From: Peribacillus simplex
GTDB taxonomy: Bacteria > Bacillota > Bacilli > Bacillales > DSM-1321
Direction of reading: 5' to 3'
Assembly (NCBI RefSeq): GCF_030123325.1
Contig: NZ_CP126106.1
Coordinates: 319,501-383,500, forward strand
Length of the DNA stretch: 64,000 bases
This document shows, one piece after another, positions 54,043 through 61,995 of the stretch; position 1 is the first letter of the stretch, and the number at the start of each line of letters is the position of its first letter. Position numbers and translations under genes: made by a program. Below the pieces are notes generated by a model, which saw only the letters and a list, made by a program, of their open reading frames with translations, was not told the DNA's origin and searched no databases.

Positions 54043-56962
54043 AAAAATAAAACCGATGCTATTAATCGGTAAAATACTGGTGATCTTAGCGTTGCCGATC
54101 TTGTTTTTTTCTTATATTGGCCAAAATCCAATGAAAAAGACAGAAACGGCTTCCCGTGAAATCGCCATTGTAAATGAAGATAATGGCACTGAATTTAATA
54201 ATAATCCTATTTTCGTGGGCTCAGAGCTTGTTACTACATTGGACAAGGATTCTGAATATCAGTGGTTTGTGGTTAATAGAAGTACGGCGGAAAGTGGACT
54301 TGCAAATGAAAAGTATGATGCAATTATATATTTTCCGTCCGATTTTTCAGAGAATATTTATACGTTCGATGATGAACAGCCTGTCAAGGCGGGGATAAAG
54401 TACAAGGTACAACCTAGTTTGAATGCAGAGAACATGGAAAAGGTACAAAAGGAATTAGAGAAGACAAAGAGTAAAATGAATAAGCATATTTCAACACAGT
54501 ATTGGAGCTATGTTTCCCAATCGGTCGAGGACATCCGTAAGAAGTTCGATAATGTCCTTGCTAAAGAAATCGCTTTTCAAAACACGATGTATGAGTTTTA
54601 TACTCCAAGCTCGGAAAGCCTTGCTGGTGAAATCAAGCAGCATAAGGACATGCTTGAAGGAGTCTTTGCCCAAACGAAGGATGCTGGCAAAACGAGTAAT
54701 GAAACAATGGATGAAATAGGGAATACCAAGACTCAAATGGCTTCCTTTGTAGAAGATGTAGTTTCTTTTGAGGAATATCAAAAAGCTCAAAGTATTCTTT
54801 TTGAGAAGGCTTCGGCTCAAAATCAGCAACTTGTCAACGAGAGTGTTCAATCATATGACAAGGTGCTGAATGAGGGGAGCCAGTCGATACCGGAGATTCA
54901 GCAAGGGATGAATACGAAATACAGCCTTAATGATCAAGGCATTAGTGAGAATGTTGGAATCATGCAGCAGAAACTCGATTCCAGCAGTAATGAATTGGAC
55001 CAATTTTCAACAAGCATGAAAGACAAACAAGTAGAACAAATTACGAAAATCACCCAAGATCAACAAAGCTCGATTGAACAATTGAAACAAACGGAAGAGG
55101 CGGGTCTTGATGACCTTCAGTCTACCTTGCTTGTTCAAAGAGGAAATCTTGCAAGCAGCTCTGGTGATGGGGAGGTCATTGATGAAGGAACGACGCCTAT
55201 AGAAGATATTGAAACGGAAACGGAAAAAGGTGAATCGGTTGCTGCACCTGAAAAGAAGGACCCGATTGATGAACTGTCGCTACAGGTATTGCTGGATCAA
55301 ATAAATGGGATCAACACGGCACTTGAAAGTTTGGTGCCGGCTGAAGGAAGTGAAGGAGCTGCTGAACAAATCAACATCCTTACAGCAGAACTCCAAGCGG
55401 AAATCAATAATCTGAGCGGAACGGTAAACGGCAGGACAGGGAATTATAACCAAGTGATAACTGAGTTTAATACACTGGTAGATTCATATAATGAGCTGCT
55501 GGCGCAGTTTACGCAATTACAAGCTGATTATAATGAACTCGGCACGAATTATAAGGATTTAGGTGACCAATGGAAAAAGTCACAGGAAGATATTCAAAAA
55601 TTACAGGACATCCAGAGTATGACAATCGATGAGGCCATCGCGGAAATCAAGACTCTCGAACAGTCACTTCTTGAAAAAGTGGGGGGAGAAAGGCGAGCGG
55701 TTCTAGTGAGGGCCTTTGAGAATCCTATCACCAACCGGGATTCAACTACCCTCCTTGCCTATTACGGTTCACTCTCATCTTATGGAGAATTGGCTGAAAG
55801 AGTCACGGAAGCAAATGTAGATAAGGTATTTGCAGCCAATATAAAAGAATTGGAAAACTTGAAAAATGGGGTTTCCGGAAACGTAGATGAAGAAGCGAAA
55901 CTCGTTAAAGCCAGCTTAGCAGGAGTCAATGAGAACTTCGGCATGTTCTCAGATTCCATTAAGGGTTATATGAAAGAATATGATGCTAACGTTGAAACGG
56001 GGCAGAAAGCCACTTTAGCTGAATTAGCGGCAATTACCGGTAAGGCTCAAGAAGTGTCTGCCAGTTTGTCGGATCATATGGAAGTTCCTGAAATGGAGGC
56101 CGAACCTCCAGTTAATCTTGATGGAGAAATGTTTGTATCACTTCAAGACAATACGGCAACAACTGTCGGCTTCATTTCCGAACTTGTCAATTCTGTAGCG
56201 GAACGACAGGCCACGGTCACGAAGGATACAGCGGACCTGCAAGCGAAAGTGGGGTCAGTACAGGAAAGGGCCGATCAGCTTAATGATAATTGGTCCCAAA
56301 ATGTAGACTCAACCGAAAGAATCAAGACGGACGTATATAGTGTATTGAACAATACTCTAGTCGATGATCAGCAGAACGGGTATGTGTACGAATATTTAGC
56401 GAATCCCGTACAAATCAGCGGGGAAGTCCTTCATCAGGAAAAGGTAAATATCCCGCCAATCGTCATGTTGGTGATCATACTCATTTCTGGGTTATTGATC
56501 GGTTTCTTCCTGCATCATTATGAAACCATTCCAATGATGGTCCATGCGGCCTTGTTTACCTTACTGAACCTGATCGTAGGTTTAATCATCAGCATGTATG
56601 GGTTGAAGATCTATCCGCTGGGAGATATGCAGGAGATTAAATGGACCGTTTTCACCGTCCTGCTTTTATTCTTCTGTTCAGCGTTTACCCGACTTGCCTT
56701 CTCGATTGGGCCGTTTGTCGGTGCTATCCTGGTGATTGGTTTGATCAGTTTCTTTACCATTCCATTATTGGATTTAATCATGCCTAATTTCAATGTAGAC
56801 CACCCGGTTGCAGACGTATACATGTCCATTCAATTCGGTAATCAGTCGGCATTCATTCCGGCTAGTATCATCTTGATTGTGCTGACGCTTATTGCAACGA
56901 TCATTCCGTATATAGTGAAGCGTCTTACAGAAAGAAGAGCAATGGCCCATGAAGTGGAATAA
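54035..56962 (+). CDS. yueB: T7SS membrane protein YueB/EsaA
   Basis: 975 residues from the GTG at 54035; AAGGAG lies 11 bases upstream and the earlier GTG at 54008 is unlikely. The first helix is at about 9-31. A very long extracellular stretch (about 32-800) is coiled-coil and Q/E/N rich. Five or so membrane helices follow near the C terminus from 56455. In B. subtilis this protein is the receptor of phage SPP1 and a core translocon subunit. The last 14 bases overlap yueC. It is somewhat shorter than the B. subtilis protein. Confidence 0.92.
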   Translation: MSEKIKPMLLIGKILVILALPILFFSYIGQNPMKKTETASREIAIVNEDNGTEFNNNPIFVGSELVTTLDKDSEYQWFVVNRSTAESGLANEKYDAIIYFPSDFSENIYTFDDEQPVKAGIKYKVQPSLNAENMEKVQKELEKTKSKMNKHISTQYWSYVSQSVEDIRKKFDNVLAKEIAFQNTMYEFYTPSSESLAGEIKQHKDMLEGVFAQTKDAGKTSNETMDEIGNTKTQMASFVEDVVSFEEYQKAQSILFEKASAQNQQLVNESVQSYDKVLNEGSQSIPEIQQGMNTKYSLNDQGISENVGIMQQKLDSSSNELDQFSTSMKDKQVEQITKITQDQQSSIEQLKQTEEAGLDDLQSTLLVQRGNLASSSGDGEVIDEGTTPIEDIETETEKGESVAAPEKKDPIDELSLQVLLDQINGINTALESLVPAEGSEGAAEQINILTAELQAEINNLSGTVNGRTGNYNQVITEFNTLVDSYNELLAQFTQLQADYNELGTNYKDLGDQWKKSQEDIQKLQDIQSMTIDEAIAEIKTLEQSLLEKVGGERRAVLVRAFENPITNRDSTTLLAYYGSLSSYGELAERVTEANVDKVFAANIKELENLKNGVSGNVDEEAKLVKASLAGVNENFGMFSDSIKGYMKEYDANVETGQKATLAELAAITGKAQEVSASLSDHMEVPEMEAEPPVNLDGEMFVSLQDNTATTVGFISELVNSVAERQATVTKDTADLQAKVGSVQERADQLNDNWSQNVDSTERIKTDVYSVLNNTLVDDQQNGYVYEYLANPVQISGEVLHQEKVNIPPIVMLVIILISGLLIGFFLHHYETIPMMVHAALFTLLNLIVGLIISMYGLKIYPLGDMQEIKWTVFTVLLLFFCSAFTRLAFSIGPFVGAILVIGLISFFTIPLLDLIMPNFNVDHPVADVYMSIQFGNQSAFIPASIILIVLTLIATIIPYIVKRLTERRAMAHEVE

Positions 56963-57431
56963 ATACGTGATGCCTGTCTTGCTCATCCTGTTTTTTAGCC
57001 ATGCGCCTCATGGCGGGGCGGAAGAGGAACCCATGGTGGAGCCCAATGAATATCAAGAAAAGGATATTGATATTCAAACGGAGTATTTCCATGAAGAAGG
57101 ATTGTTGGAACAGAAGCGGAAACTGCCTGAAGAACAAAAGGACCTCACTTTTGAAAGAGGGAAATATGATGCCGTTGACTCGATGAAGGACTCACTGTTT
57201 CTGTCTCCGGTAACGGAGAATCAGAATAATACCATCGCTTCAAAATCAGAACAGCTTGGATTATTCTCGGAAGTCGCCATTCGGACGAGAAGCGAAGAAG
57301 AAACAGAGCCTTCCCTTAATTTTGACCTGACGATATTGCTCGGCATCGTTTTGGCACTTTTGGTCGTTTGTTTGTTTTTTATCCTTATCCCGAAATTGGG
57401 GAAGCTGAATGGAGATGTTAAACGAAAATGA
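56949..57431 (+). CDS. yueC: T7SS membrane protein YueC/EssA
   Basis: 160 residues. The N terminus has a signal-like helix (MPVLLILFFSHAPHGGAEEE). A charged middle follows and then one membrane helix at about 126-147 (LTILLGIVLALLVVCLFFIL) and a short basic tail. This layout and its position after yueB fit EssA-family proteins, an essential translocon subunit of uncertain role. The start overlaps yueB by 14 bases. A strong terminator follows the stop by one base, ending the operon. yueD and any LXG toxin genes are absent. Confidence 0.85.
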   Translation: MKWNKYVMPVLLILFFSHAPHGGAEEEPMVEPNEYQEKDIDIQTEYFHEEGLLEQKRKLPEEQKDLTFERGKYDAVDSMKDSLFLSPVTENQNNTIASKSEQLGLFSEVAIRTRSEEETEPSLNFDLTILLGIVLALLVVCLFFILIPKLGKLNGDVKRK

Positions 57432-57432
57432 A

Positions 57433-57469
57433 AACAGCCCGATTCCTAAGTCAGGAATCGGGCTGTTTT
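57433..57469. terminator. Terminator of the T7SS operon
   Basis: A 15-base perfect stem (AACAGCCCGATTCCT and its complement) with a 5-base loop and TTTT. Symmetrical, so it could also end the short minus-strand gene that follows. Confidence 0.93.
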
Positions 57470-57470
57470 G

Positions 57471-57548
57471 CTACATATCCATAACGGTTTTAATAAGCCC
57501 TAAAAGAAGGGCGGCCGCGAAGATCAAAATGAAGAATTTTTTATACAT
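57471..57548 (-). CDS. Possible 25-residue membrane peptide
   Basis: MYKKFFILIFAAALLLGLIK is the start of a 25-residue frame that ends TVMDM. It is almost one membrane helix with a basic N terminus. AAGAGGTACTGATC before the ATG is a reasonable ribosome site. The stop abuts the terminator at 57433, and it is convergent with the T7SS operon. Such tiny membrane peptides are often missed. A toxin-like or regulatory role is possible, but nothing shows it. Confidence 0.45.
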   Translation of the reverse strand: MYKKFFILIFAAALLLGLIKTVMDM

Positions 57549-57692
57549 GATCAGTACCTCTTATATCTTATGACTGGATTGCATTCATTTTAGCATAAAC
57601 AAGACAGAAAAGAAGTTTCCTTAAAATGTACAGATCGGTAGGGAGTGGCTTCATTGCCTTTATGAAAAGGTGGACCATTTATTGGAGTTTCT

Positions 57693-57730
57693 AAAAGGGG
57701 TTCGGAATTTTTTAATTCCGAACCCCTTTT
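57693..57730. terminator. Bidirectional terminator before the btuF gene end
   Basis: AAAAGGGGTTCGGAATT and its 17-base complement enclose TTTT. It ends the cobalamin operon on the minus strand. Confidence 0.9.
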
Positions 57731-57778
57731 GTCTACAAACTTAGATGCGCCGATTAATTGGTGCATCCTCCTATCGTG

Positions 57779-58729
57779 TTATTTGAACAAGTCAGGATAA
57801 ACAGTCTTTGCTGCGAGTTCCACAGCTTCCCCGATCCTTGGTCCAGGACGTGACATGACATTTTCATCAAGCAAATGGACGTCATCGTTTTTCACAGCAT
57901 CGATATCTTCCCAGCCCTTACGCGATTTAATTTCACCAACGGCATCATCTGCATACGTGGCGGTGGTGATGATGGATTTAGGGTTCCTTTTGACGATTTC
58001 TTCATCGGATACTTTAACCCAGCCTTTTTGGTCATCAAAGATGTTTTTTATGCCGGCAGTGTCAAGGATTTCATTTTGGAAGGTCTCCGATCCTGTTGTA
58101 TAGATTTCCGGAGCAGGACTAACTTCAAAGTATGTTTGTTCCTTTTCATCCAAAGTTTTCACTTTTTCTTCGACACTTGTAATTTGGGATTTGATATCTT
58201 TCACTAATTCATCCCCTTTTTCGGCAACACCCATCACTTTAGCGATCTGCCCGATATCACCATATACATCATCGAAATTAGCCGCAGATTTAATGATGAA
58301 TACAGGGATGCCGGCATCTTCGAGGGGTTTCAGTGCCGTTTCATCACCAATGCTATAAGCTATGATGGCATCAGGTTTCAAGGCAATGATTTTTTCTGCA
58401 TTGATATTAACAGAGTCTGAAACATGTTCGATATCCTTCGCTTCCTCTGGATAATTATCGAAGTCTGTCACGCCAACGACTTTATCACCTTGTTCAAGGG
58501 CAAATAAAATTTCCGTATTGCTTGGCTGAAGTGAAACGACCTTTTCCGGGATTTTCTCGAATTTTATTTTCTTACCAGTATCATCCGTAACGGTATAGTC
58601 CCTGATTTCTTCGCCCTTCTTAGTATCTTTATTATCCTTTGAGGATTGATCATCGTTCACTCCGCATCCGCTAAGGAAAAGCGTAAGCATCAGCATGGAA
58701 ATCCAACTGAATCGTAGGGTTCTCTTCAT
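57779..58729 (-). CDS. BtuF-like cobalamin-binding lipoprotein of an ABC importer
   Basis: 316 residues. A signal peptide ends in the lipobox LFLSGC (Cys about 22), so it is anchored on the outer face of the membrane. The remainder is a periplasmic-binding fold of the BtuF/FecB type: VVSLQPSNTEILFALEQGDKVVGVTDF in the first lobe and EVSPAPEIYTTGSETFQNEILDTAG in the second. Because a B12 riboswitch controls this operon, vitamin B12 is the likely ligand, rather than a siderophore. It starts 3 bases after the adenosyltransferase stop. No permease or ATPase genes are present, so they must be elsewhere. Confidence 0.85.
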   Translation of the reverse strand: MKRTLRFSWISMLMLTLFLSGCGVNDDQSSKDNKDTKKGEEIRDYTVTDDTGKKIKFEKIPEKVVSLQPSNTEILFALEQGDKVVGVTDFDNYPEEAKDIEHVSDSVNINAEKIIALKPDAIIAYSIGDETALKPLEDAGIPVFIIKSAANFDDVYGDIGQIAKVMGVAEKGDELVKDIKSQITSVEEKVKTLDEKEQTYFEVSPAPEIYTTGSETFQNEILDTAGIKNIFDDQKGWVKVSDEEIVKRNPKSIITTATYADDAVGEIKSRKGWEDIDAVKNDDVHLLDENVMSRPGPRIGEAVELAAKTVYPDLFK

Positions 58730-58732
58730 TAT

Positions 58733-59278
58733 TTATTCCTCCGTTTTCTTTTTCATTGTTTTGGTTGGGTAGGATTTACTTATAAAAGTAATCTCCTCGA
58801 CCCCCTGTTGCTTATTGACGTAGACTGCCATCACGAAAAATACATTTGCAAGCAAGTGAGTGTAATCAAAAAGAATTCCCGGAATTTCCTTTTCTAGACT
58901 TACCTTGTGTAAAGCTCGCACGGACTTTTTGGCTTCACTGCGGCAAGTATGCAAAGTACATGCTGCGGTTGATCCTTGTGGGAGGACGAATGTTTCGATT
59001 CGATCCTTCACTTCGGCGACATACCGGTCGTAGATTGCACTTAAACGGTCGAGGTCATCGCCGGTAATGGCTAATTTCCCACGGACTGAACCATTTAAAT
59101 GGTAAGCCATAGGCAACAATTCCATTAAGTCATGGTATACATCGGGGACATTCTCAGTAAGTGAGGCGGCCAAGCCGATTTGTGTCGTCAATGAGTCTGT
59201 ACGGATTTCAAAATCGACGGTCGATACGGACTCACGCATGTATGGGTAGTATAAAAAACGAAAGTCTTTCTTTGTCAT
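58733..59278 (-). CDS. Divergent PduO-type cobalamin adenosyltransferase
   Basis: 181 residues, helical bundle. The second half follows PduO-type ATP:cob(I)alamin adenosyltransferases: FVLPQGSTAACTLHTCRSEAKKSVRAL corresponds to the usual LPGG-LH-AR-RRAER segment, and LLANVFFVMAVYVNKQQG to the LSD-LFVLARYVN segment. The canonical N-terminal ATP loop (TKTGDxGTT) is missing, and the catalytic RR is replaced by KK, so activity is uncertain. The ATG at 59278 follows AAAAGGAGGAAG; the long open frame upstream runs through the riboswitch and is not coding. It is first in the operon with the binding lipoprotein. Confidence 0.75.
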   Translation of the reverse strand: MTKKDFRFLYYPYMRESVSTVDFEIRTDSLTTQIGLAASLTENVPDVYHDLMELLPMAYHLNGSVRGKLAITGDDLDRLSAIYDRYVAEVKDRIETFVLPQGSTAACTLHTCRSEAKKSVRALHKVSLEKEIPGILFDYTHLLANVFFVMAVYVNKQQGVEEITFISKSYPTKTMKKKTEE

Positions 59279-59398
59279 AAATCTTCCTCCTTTTACGTTT
59301 TGGGTGAATGACCTCCGTATTGCTTTTCCCAGCAAGACAAATAGCCGACCAAGGGTTTCGGTCGGCTTCGGGCATCTATGTATCTGTAGTAGAAAAAA

Positions 59399-59425
59399 GA
59401 TGGGAGAGCCGTACAATCTCCCATC
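59399..59425 (-). terminator. Riboswitch expression-platform terminator
   Basis: Read on the minus strand, GATGGGAGA pairs with TCTCCCATC and is followed by TTTTTT. It lies between the cobalamin aptamer and the first gene, as expected for B12-dependent termination. A second hairpin (GCCGACC with GGTCGGC) lies at about 59344-59366. Confidence 0.85.
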
Positions 59426-59452
59426 TTCCGAAGAGCATAATACGATGAAAAA

Positions 59453-59660
59453 AGGCAGGTCTCCTGGCTTATGCGTCATTTTACTCTAAGAACCTTCCCA
59501 TTTGGGTTAAATGGACGGTAATCAGCGTGCGATTACATCCTCAAATAGTGGTATGCATCTTATTTCATTAGCACTTACAGTTGCGGAAACAGCTTCGGTT
59601 TTAAACCGAATTCCCTATTAAGCTGACAATGCAGCACCTTTTTCTGCAAGGTTCATATTC
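59453..59660 (-). ncRNA. Cobalamin riboswitch
   Basis: On the minus strand the 3' end carries AAGCCAGGAGACCTGCC, the hallmark closing box of B12 riboswitches. The 5' part has AGGTGC, then AGGGAA, a hairpin, and a GCAACTGT-type B12 box (TTTCCGCAACTGTAA). The total of about 210 bases is the normal size. It should shut down the downstream adenosyltransferase and BtuF-like genes when adenosylcobalamin is abundant. Confidence 0.93.
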
Positions 59661-59845
59661 ACTTAGCAACAGTTTACCATACCTTTTTCAATAGGCCGCA
59701 TTAATATTTTTAGACAAATTCGTTTATGGTTTACCGAATATCTAGTAAACTTACAATGTAAGGGTTAATTGGAGCTTAATGTAAAAATTTCGATATAGAA
59801 AAGGTATGAAATAATAGTGATACTGTGAATCCCGGGAGGTAGAGA

Positions 59846-60802
59846 ATGATTTATAAGCAGGTCAATCAAAAACTGGAAATGGTTCTGGGGAATGTCGAAA
59901 AGGTGATTATCGGAAAACGGGATATAGCAGAACTAAGTATTGTGGCACTCCTTTCCGGTGGACATGTCTTATTGGAGGATGTTCCGGGCGTGGGGAAGAC
60001 AGTCATGGTAAGGGCACTGGCAAAATCTATAGGTGCAAGCTTTAAGCGAATTCAATTCACACCTGATTTACTTCCTTCTGATGTTACTGGTGTTTCGATC
60101 TTCAATCCTAAGGAACAAGAATTCATTTTTAGGCCAGGTCCGATAATGGGACATATTATTTTAGCCGATGAAATTAACCGGACCTCGCCGAAAACCCAGT
60201 CTGCATTGCTTGAAGCCATGGAAGAGGCAAGTGTGACGATTGATGGTGTCACAAGGGGATTGGAGAAGCCATTCTTCGTAATGGCGACACAAAATCCGAT
60301 CGAGTACGAGGGAACATATCCGCTTCCGGAGGCTCAATTGGATAGATTCCTATTAAAAATGAAAATGGGCTATCCAGGTGTGGAAGAAGAGATAGAGGTT
60401 CTTAATAGAGCTCAATACACGGTACCGCTTGAGGAGCTGGAATCCGTCATCACATTGGATGAATTGATAGAATTACAGGCTGACGTAAAAGCTGTGATAG
60501 TGGATGACACAATAAAACGATATATTGTTGAATTGGCGAATCGAACACGTACGCATGAAGGGGTCTATTTAGGTGTAAGCCCGCGTGGATCGATAGCATT
60601 GATGAAGGCAGCCCAGGCTTACGCGCTGATCCAGGGCAGGGACTATGTTCTGCCGGACGATGTTCAATATTTAGTTCCATTCGTATTTTCCCACCGGCTT
60701 ATTTTGAAACCTGAAGCGAATTATGATGGCTTCGATGCTGGAATGGTGATACATGAAGTTGTGGCGACAACACAGGTGCCAGTGAAGCGGGCTATGACCT
60801 GA
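59846..60802 (+). CDS. yeaC: MoxR-family AAA+ ATPase
   Basis: 318 residues. The AAA+ core has Walker A DVPGVGKTVMVRALA near residue 44-52, Walker B IILADEINRTSPKTQSALLEAMEE near 108-130, and the sensor region ATQNPIEYEGTYPLPEAQLDRF. MoxR ATPases act as chaperones for the maturation of neighbouring systems. It overlaps the next gene by one base in TGATG. The order MoxR, DUF58, transglutaminase is that of the B. subtilis yeaC-yeaD-yebA cluster, so I use that name. GGGAGGTAG precedes the ATG. Confidence 0.88.
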   Translation: MIYKQVNQKLEMVLGNVEKVIIGKRDIAELSIVALLSGGHVLLEDVPGVGKTVMVRALAKSIGASFKRIQFTPDLLPSDVTGVSIFNPKEQEFIFRPGPIMGHIILADEINRTSPKTQSALLEAMEEASVTIDGVTRGLEKPFFVMATQNPIEYEGTYPLPEAQLDRFLLKMKMGYPGVEEEIEVLNRAQYTVPLEELESVITLDELIELQADVKAVIVDDTIKRYIVELANRTRTHEGVYLGVSPRGSIALMKAAQAYALIQGRDYVLPDDVQYLVPFVFSHRLILKPEANYDGFDAGMVIHEVVATTQVPVKRAMT

Positions 60803-61995
60803 TGCGCAAATTCATCAATATTTTAAGGGGAAATATGAGTGTGGTCGGACTGGTATTACTCATGACCGTTTCCTTTTGCTATGCAATGTTTCAAGGCGGT
60901 TTTGTCAGTTGGTTCATTTTTTATTCATTTTTGCCGTTTTCTGTGTACGCTTTGATTCTGCTGTTTTATCCGCTGCAGGATTTGACCGTTGAGAGAAAGG
61001 TCAATAAAAGGGAATGCCATTCCGGCGAATCTGTTGAAATAGCATTGACGTTTACCCGTAAAAACCGGCTGCCTCTATTATTTATGGTGGTAGAGGAGGA
61101 ATTGCCTCAACAGCTGGAAGATAGGGGGTTCCAAAGGAAAATAATTATCTTTCCTGGATTCAGGCGTACCTTCAACATGTCATATACCTTGGAAAACTTG
61201 GAGCGTGGAGAGCATTCCTTTCAATTGATCCGCTTTTGGATTGGGGACTTTTTCGGGTTAGTCGAAAAGGAAGCGATATATAGTTCACCTCTGAAAATAA
61301 CTGTTTTTCCTCGTTATCATGAGCTTGCCTACAGTGATCTTGATCGAGTGTTCAATCAGGGGGCAGTGGTTTCAACAAAGAAAACACAACGGGAACATTC
61401 AGTGGTCTCCGGAGTAAGGGAATATCAGCCAGGCGATCAGTTGTCATGGATTAATTGGAAGGCGACGGCCAGAACGAGTGAAATCATGACGAAGGAATTC
61501 GAAGTGCAGAAAAACCGGGATGTATTCATCATGCTTGATGAAAAGCCGTCTGATCTATTCGAAGAATCCATTGTAATGGCGGCTTCTCTTGCCCACGCCA
61601 TGTTAAAGAAAGGCATGGAAATTGGGTATGTGAGTATGGGATCGAGGTTGATCATACCGGCAGCAGCAGGAAATAACCAGAAACGAAAGATTTTTTACAG
61701 ACTTGTTAAAGAAGAGCCGGGTGTTGTAAACGCATTGAACGAAAGTGTCAGGAAGGGTATTCTTCCGGCAAACGCTGCTGTGATATTCATCGTTACAGAC
61801 TTAACCTTAGAAAAGGTGGACATATTGAGCGCTTTCCGGCCTAATCAGGGATTAATGTTATGTGTTAAGAAACAGGCAGATCTTACTGATGAGGAAAGGT
61901 TGTCAAGTTCTACAGCTGTTTCGAGGGGGATAAAGGTTAGCTTTTTTGAAAATGGCCAACTAAAGTTTGATAGACCAGGGGTGATGGCAAAATGA
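60802..61995 (+). CDS. yeaD: DUF58-domain membrane protein
   Basis: 397 residues. Two N-terminal membrane helices (about 13-60) precede a beta-rich region and then the DUF58 core with the conserved GVREYQPGDQLSWINWKATARTSEIMTKEFE near 205-235 and a von Willebrand-like segment (NRDVFIMLDEKPS). It is normally encoded with a MoxR ATPase and a transglutaminase-like protein, and the set is thought to act in envelope stress or protein processing, role not settled. The ATG overlaps the MoxR stop. It ends in ATGA overlapping the next gene. Confidence 0.88.
   Translation: MRKFINILRGNMSVVGLVLLMTVSFCYAMFQGGFVSWFIFYSFLPFSVYALILLFYPLQDLTVERKVNKRECHSGESVEIALTFTRKNRLPLLFMVVEEELPQQLEDRGFQRKIIIFPGFRRTFNMSYTLENLERGEHSFQLIRFWIGDFFGLVEKEAIYSSPLKITVFPRYHELAYSDLDRVFNQGAVVSTKKTQREHSVVSGVREYQPGDQLSWINWKATARTSEIMTKEFEVQKNRDVFIMLDEKPSDLFEESIVMAASLAHAMLKKGMEIGYVSMGSRLIIPAAAGNNQKRKIFYRLVKEEPGVVNALNESVRKGILPANAAVIFIVTDLTLEKVDILSAFRPNQGLMLCVKKQADLTDEERLSSSTAVSRGIKVSFFENGQLKFDRPGVMAK

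Noticed and set aside
59279..59479. N-terminal extension of the adenosyltransferase frame to 59479
   Set aside because: The extension runs through the riboswitch terminator and into the closing box of the aptamer. A strong AAAAGGAGG precedes the ATG at 59278.
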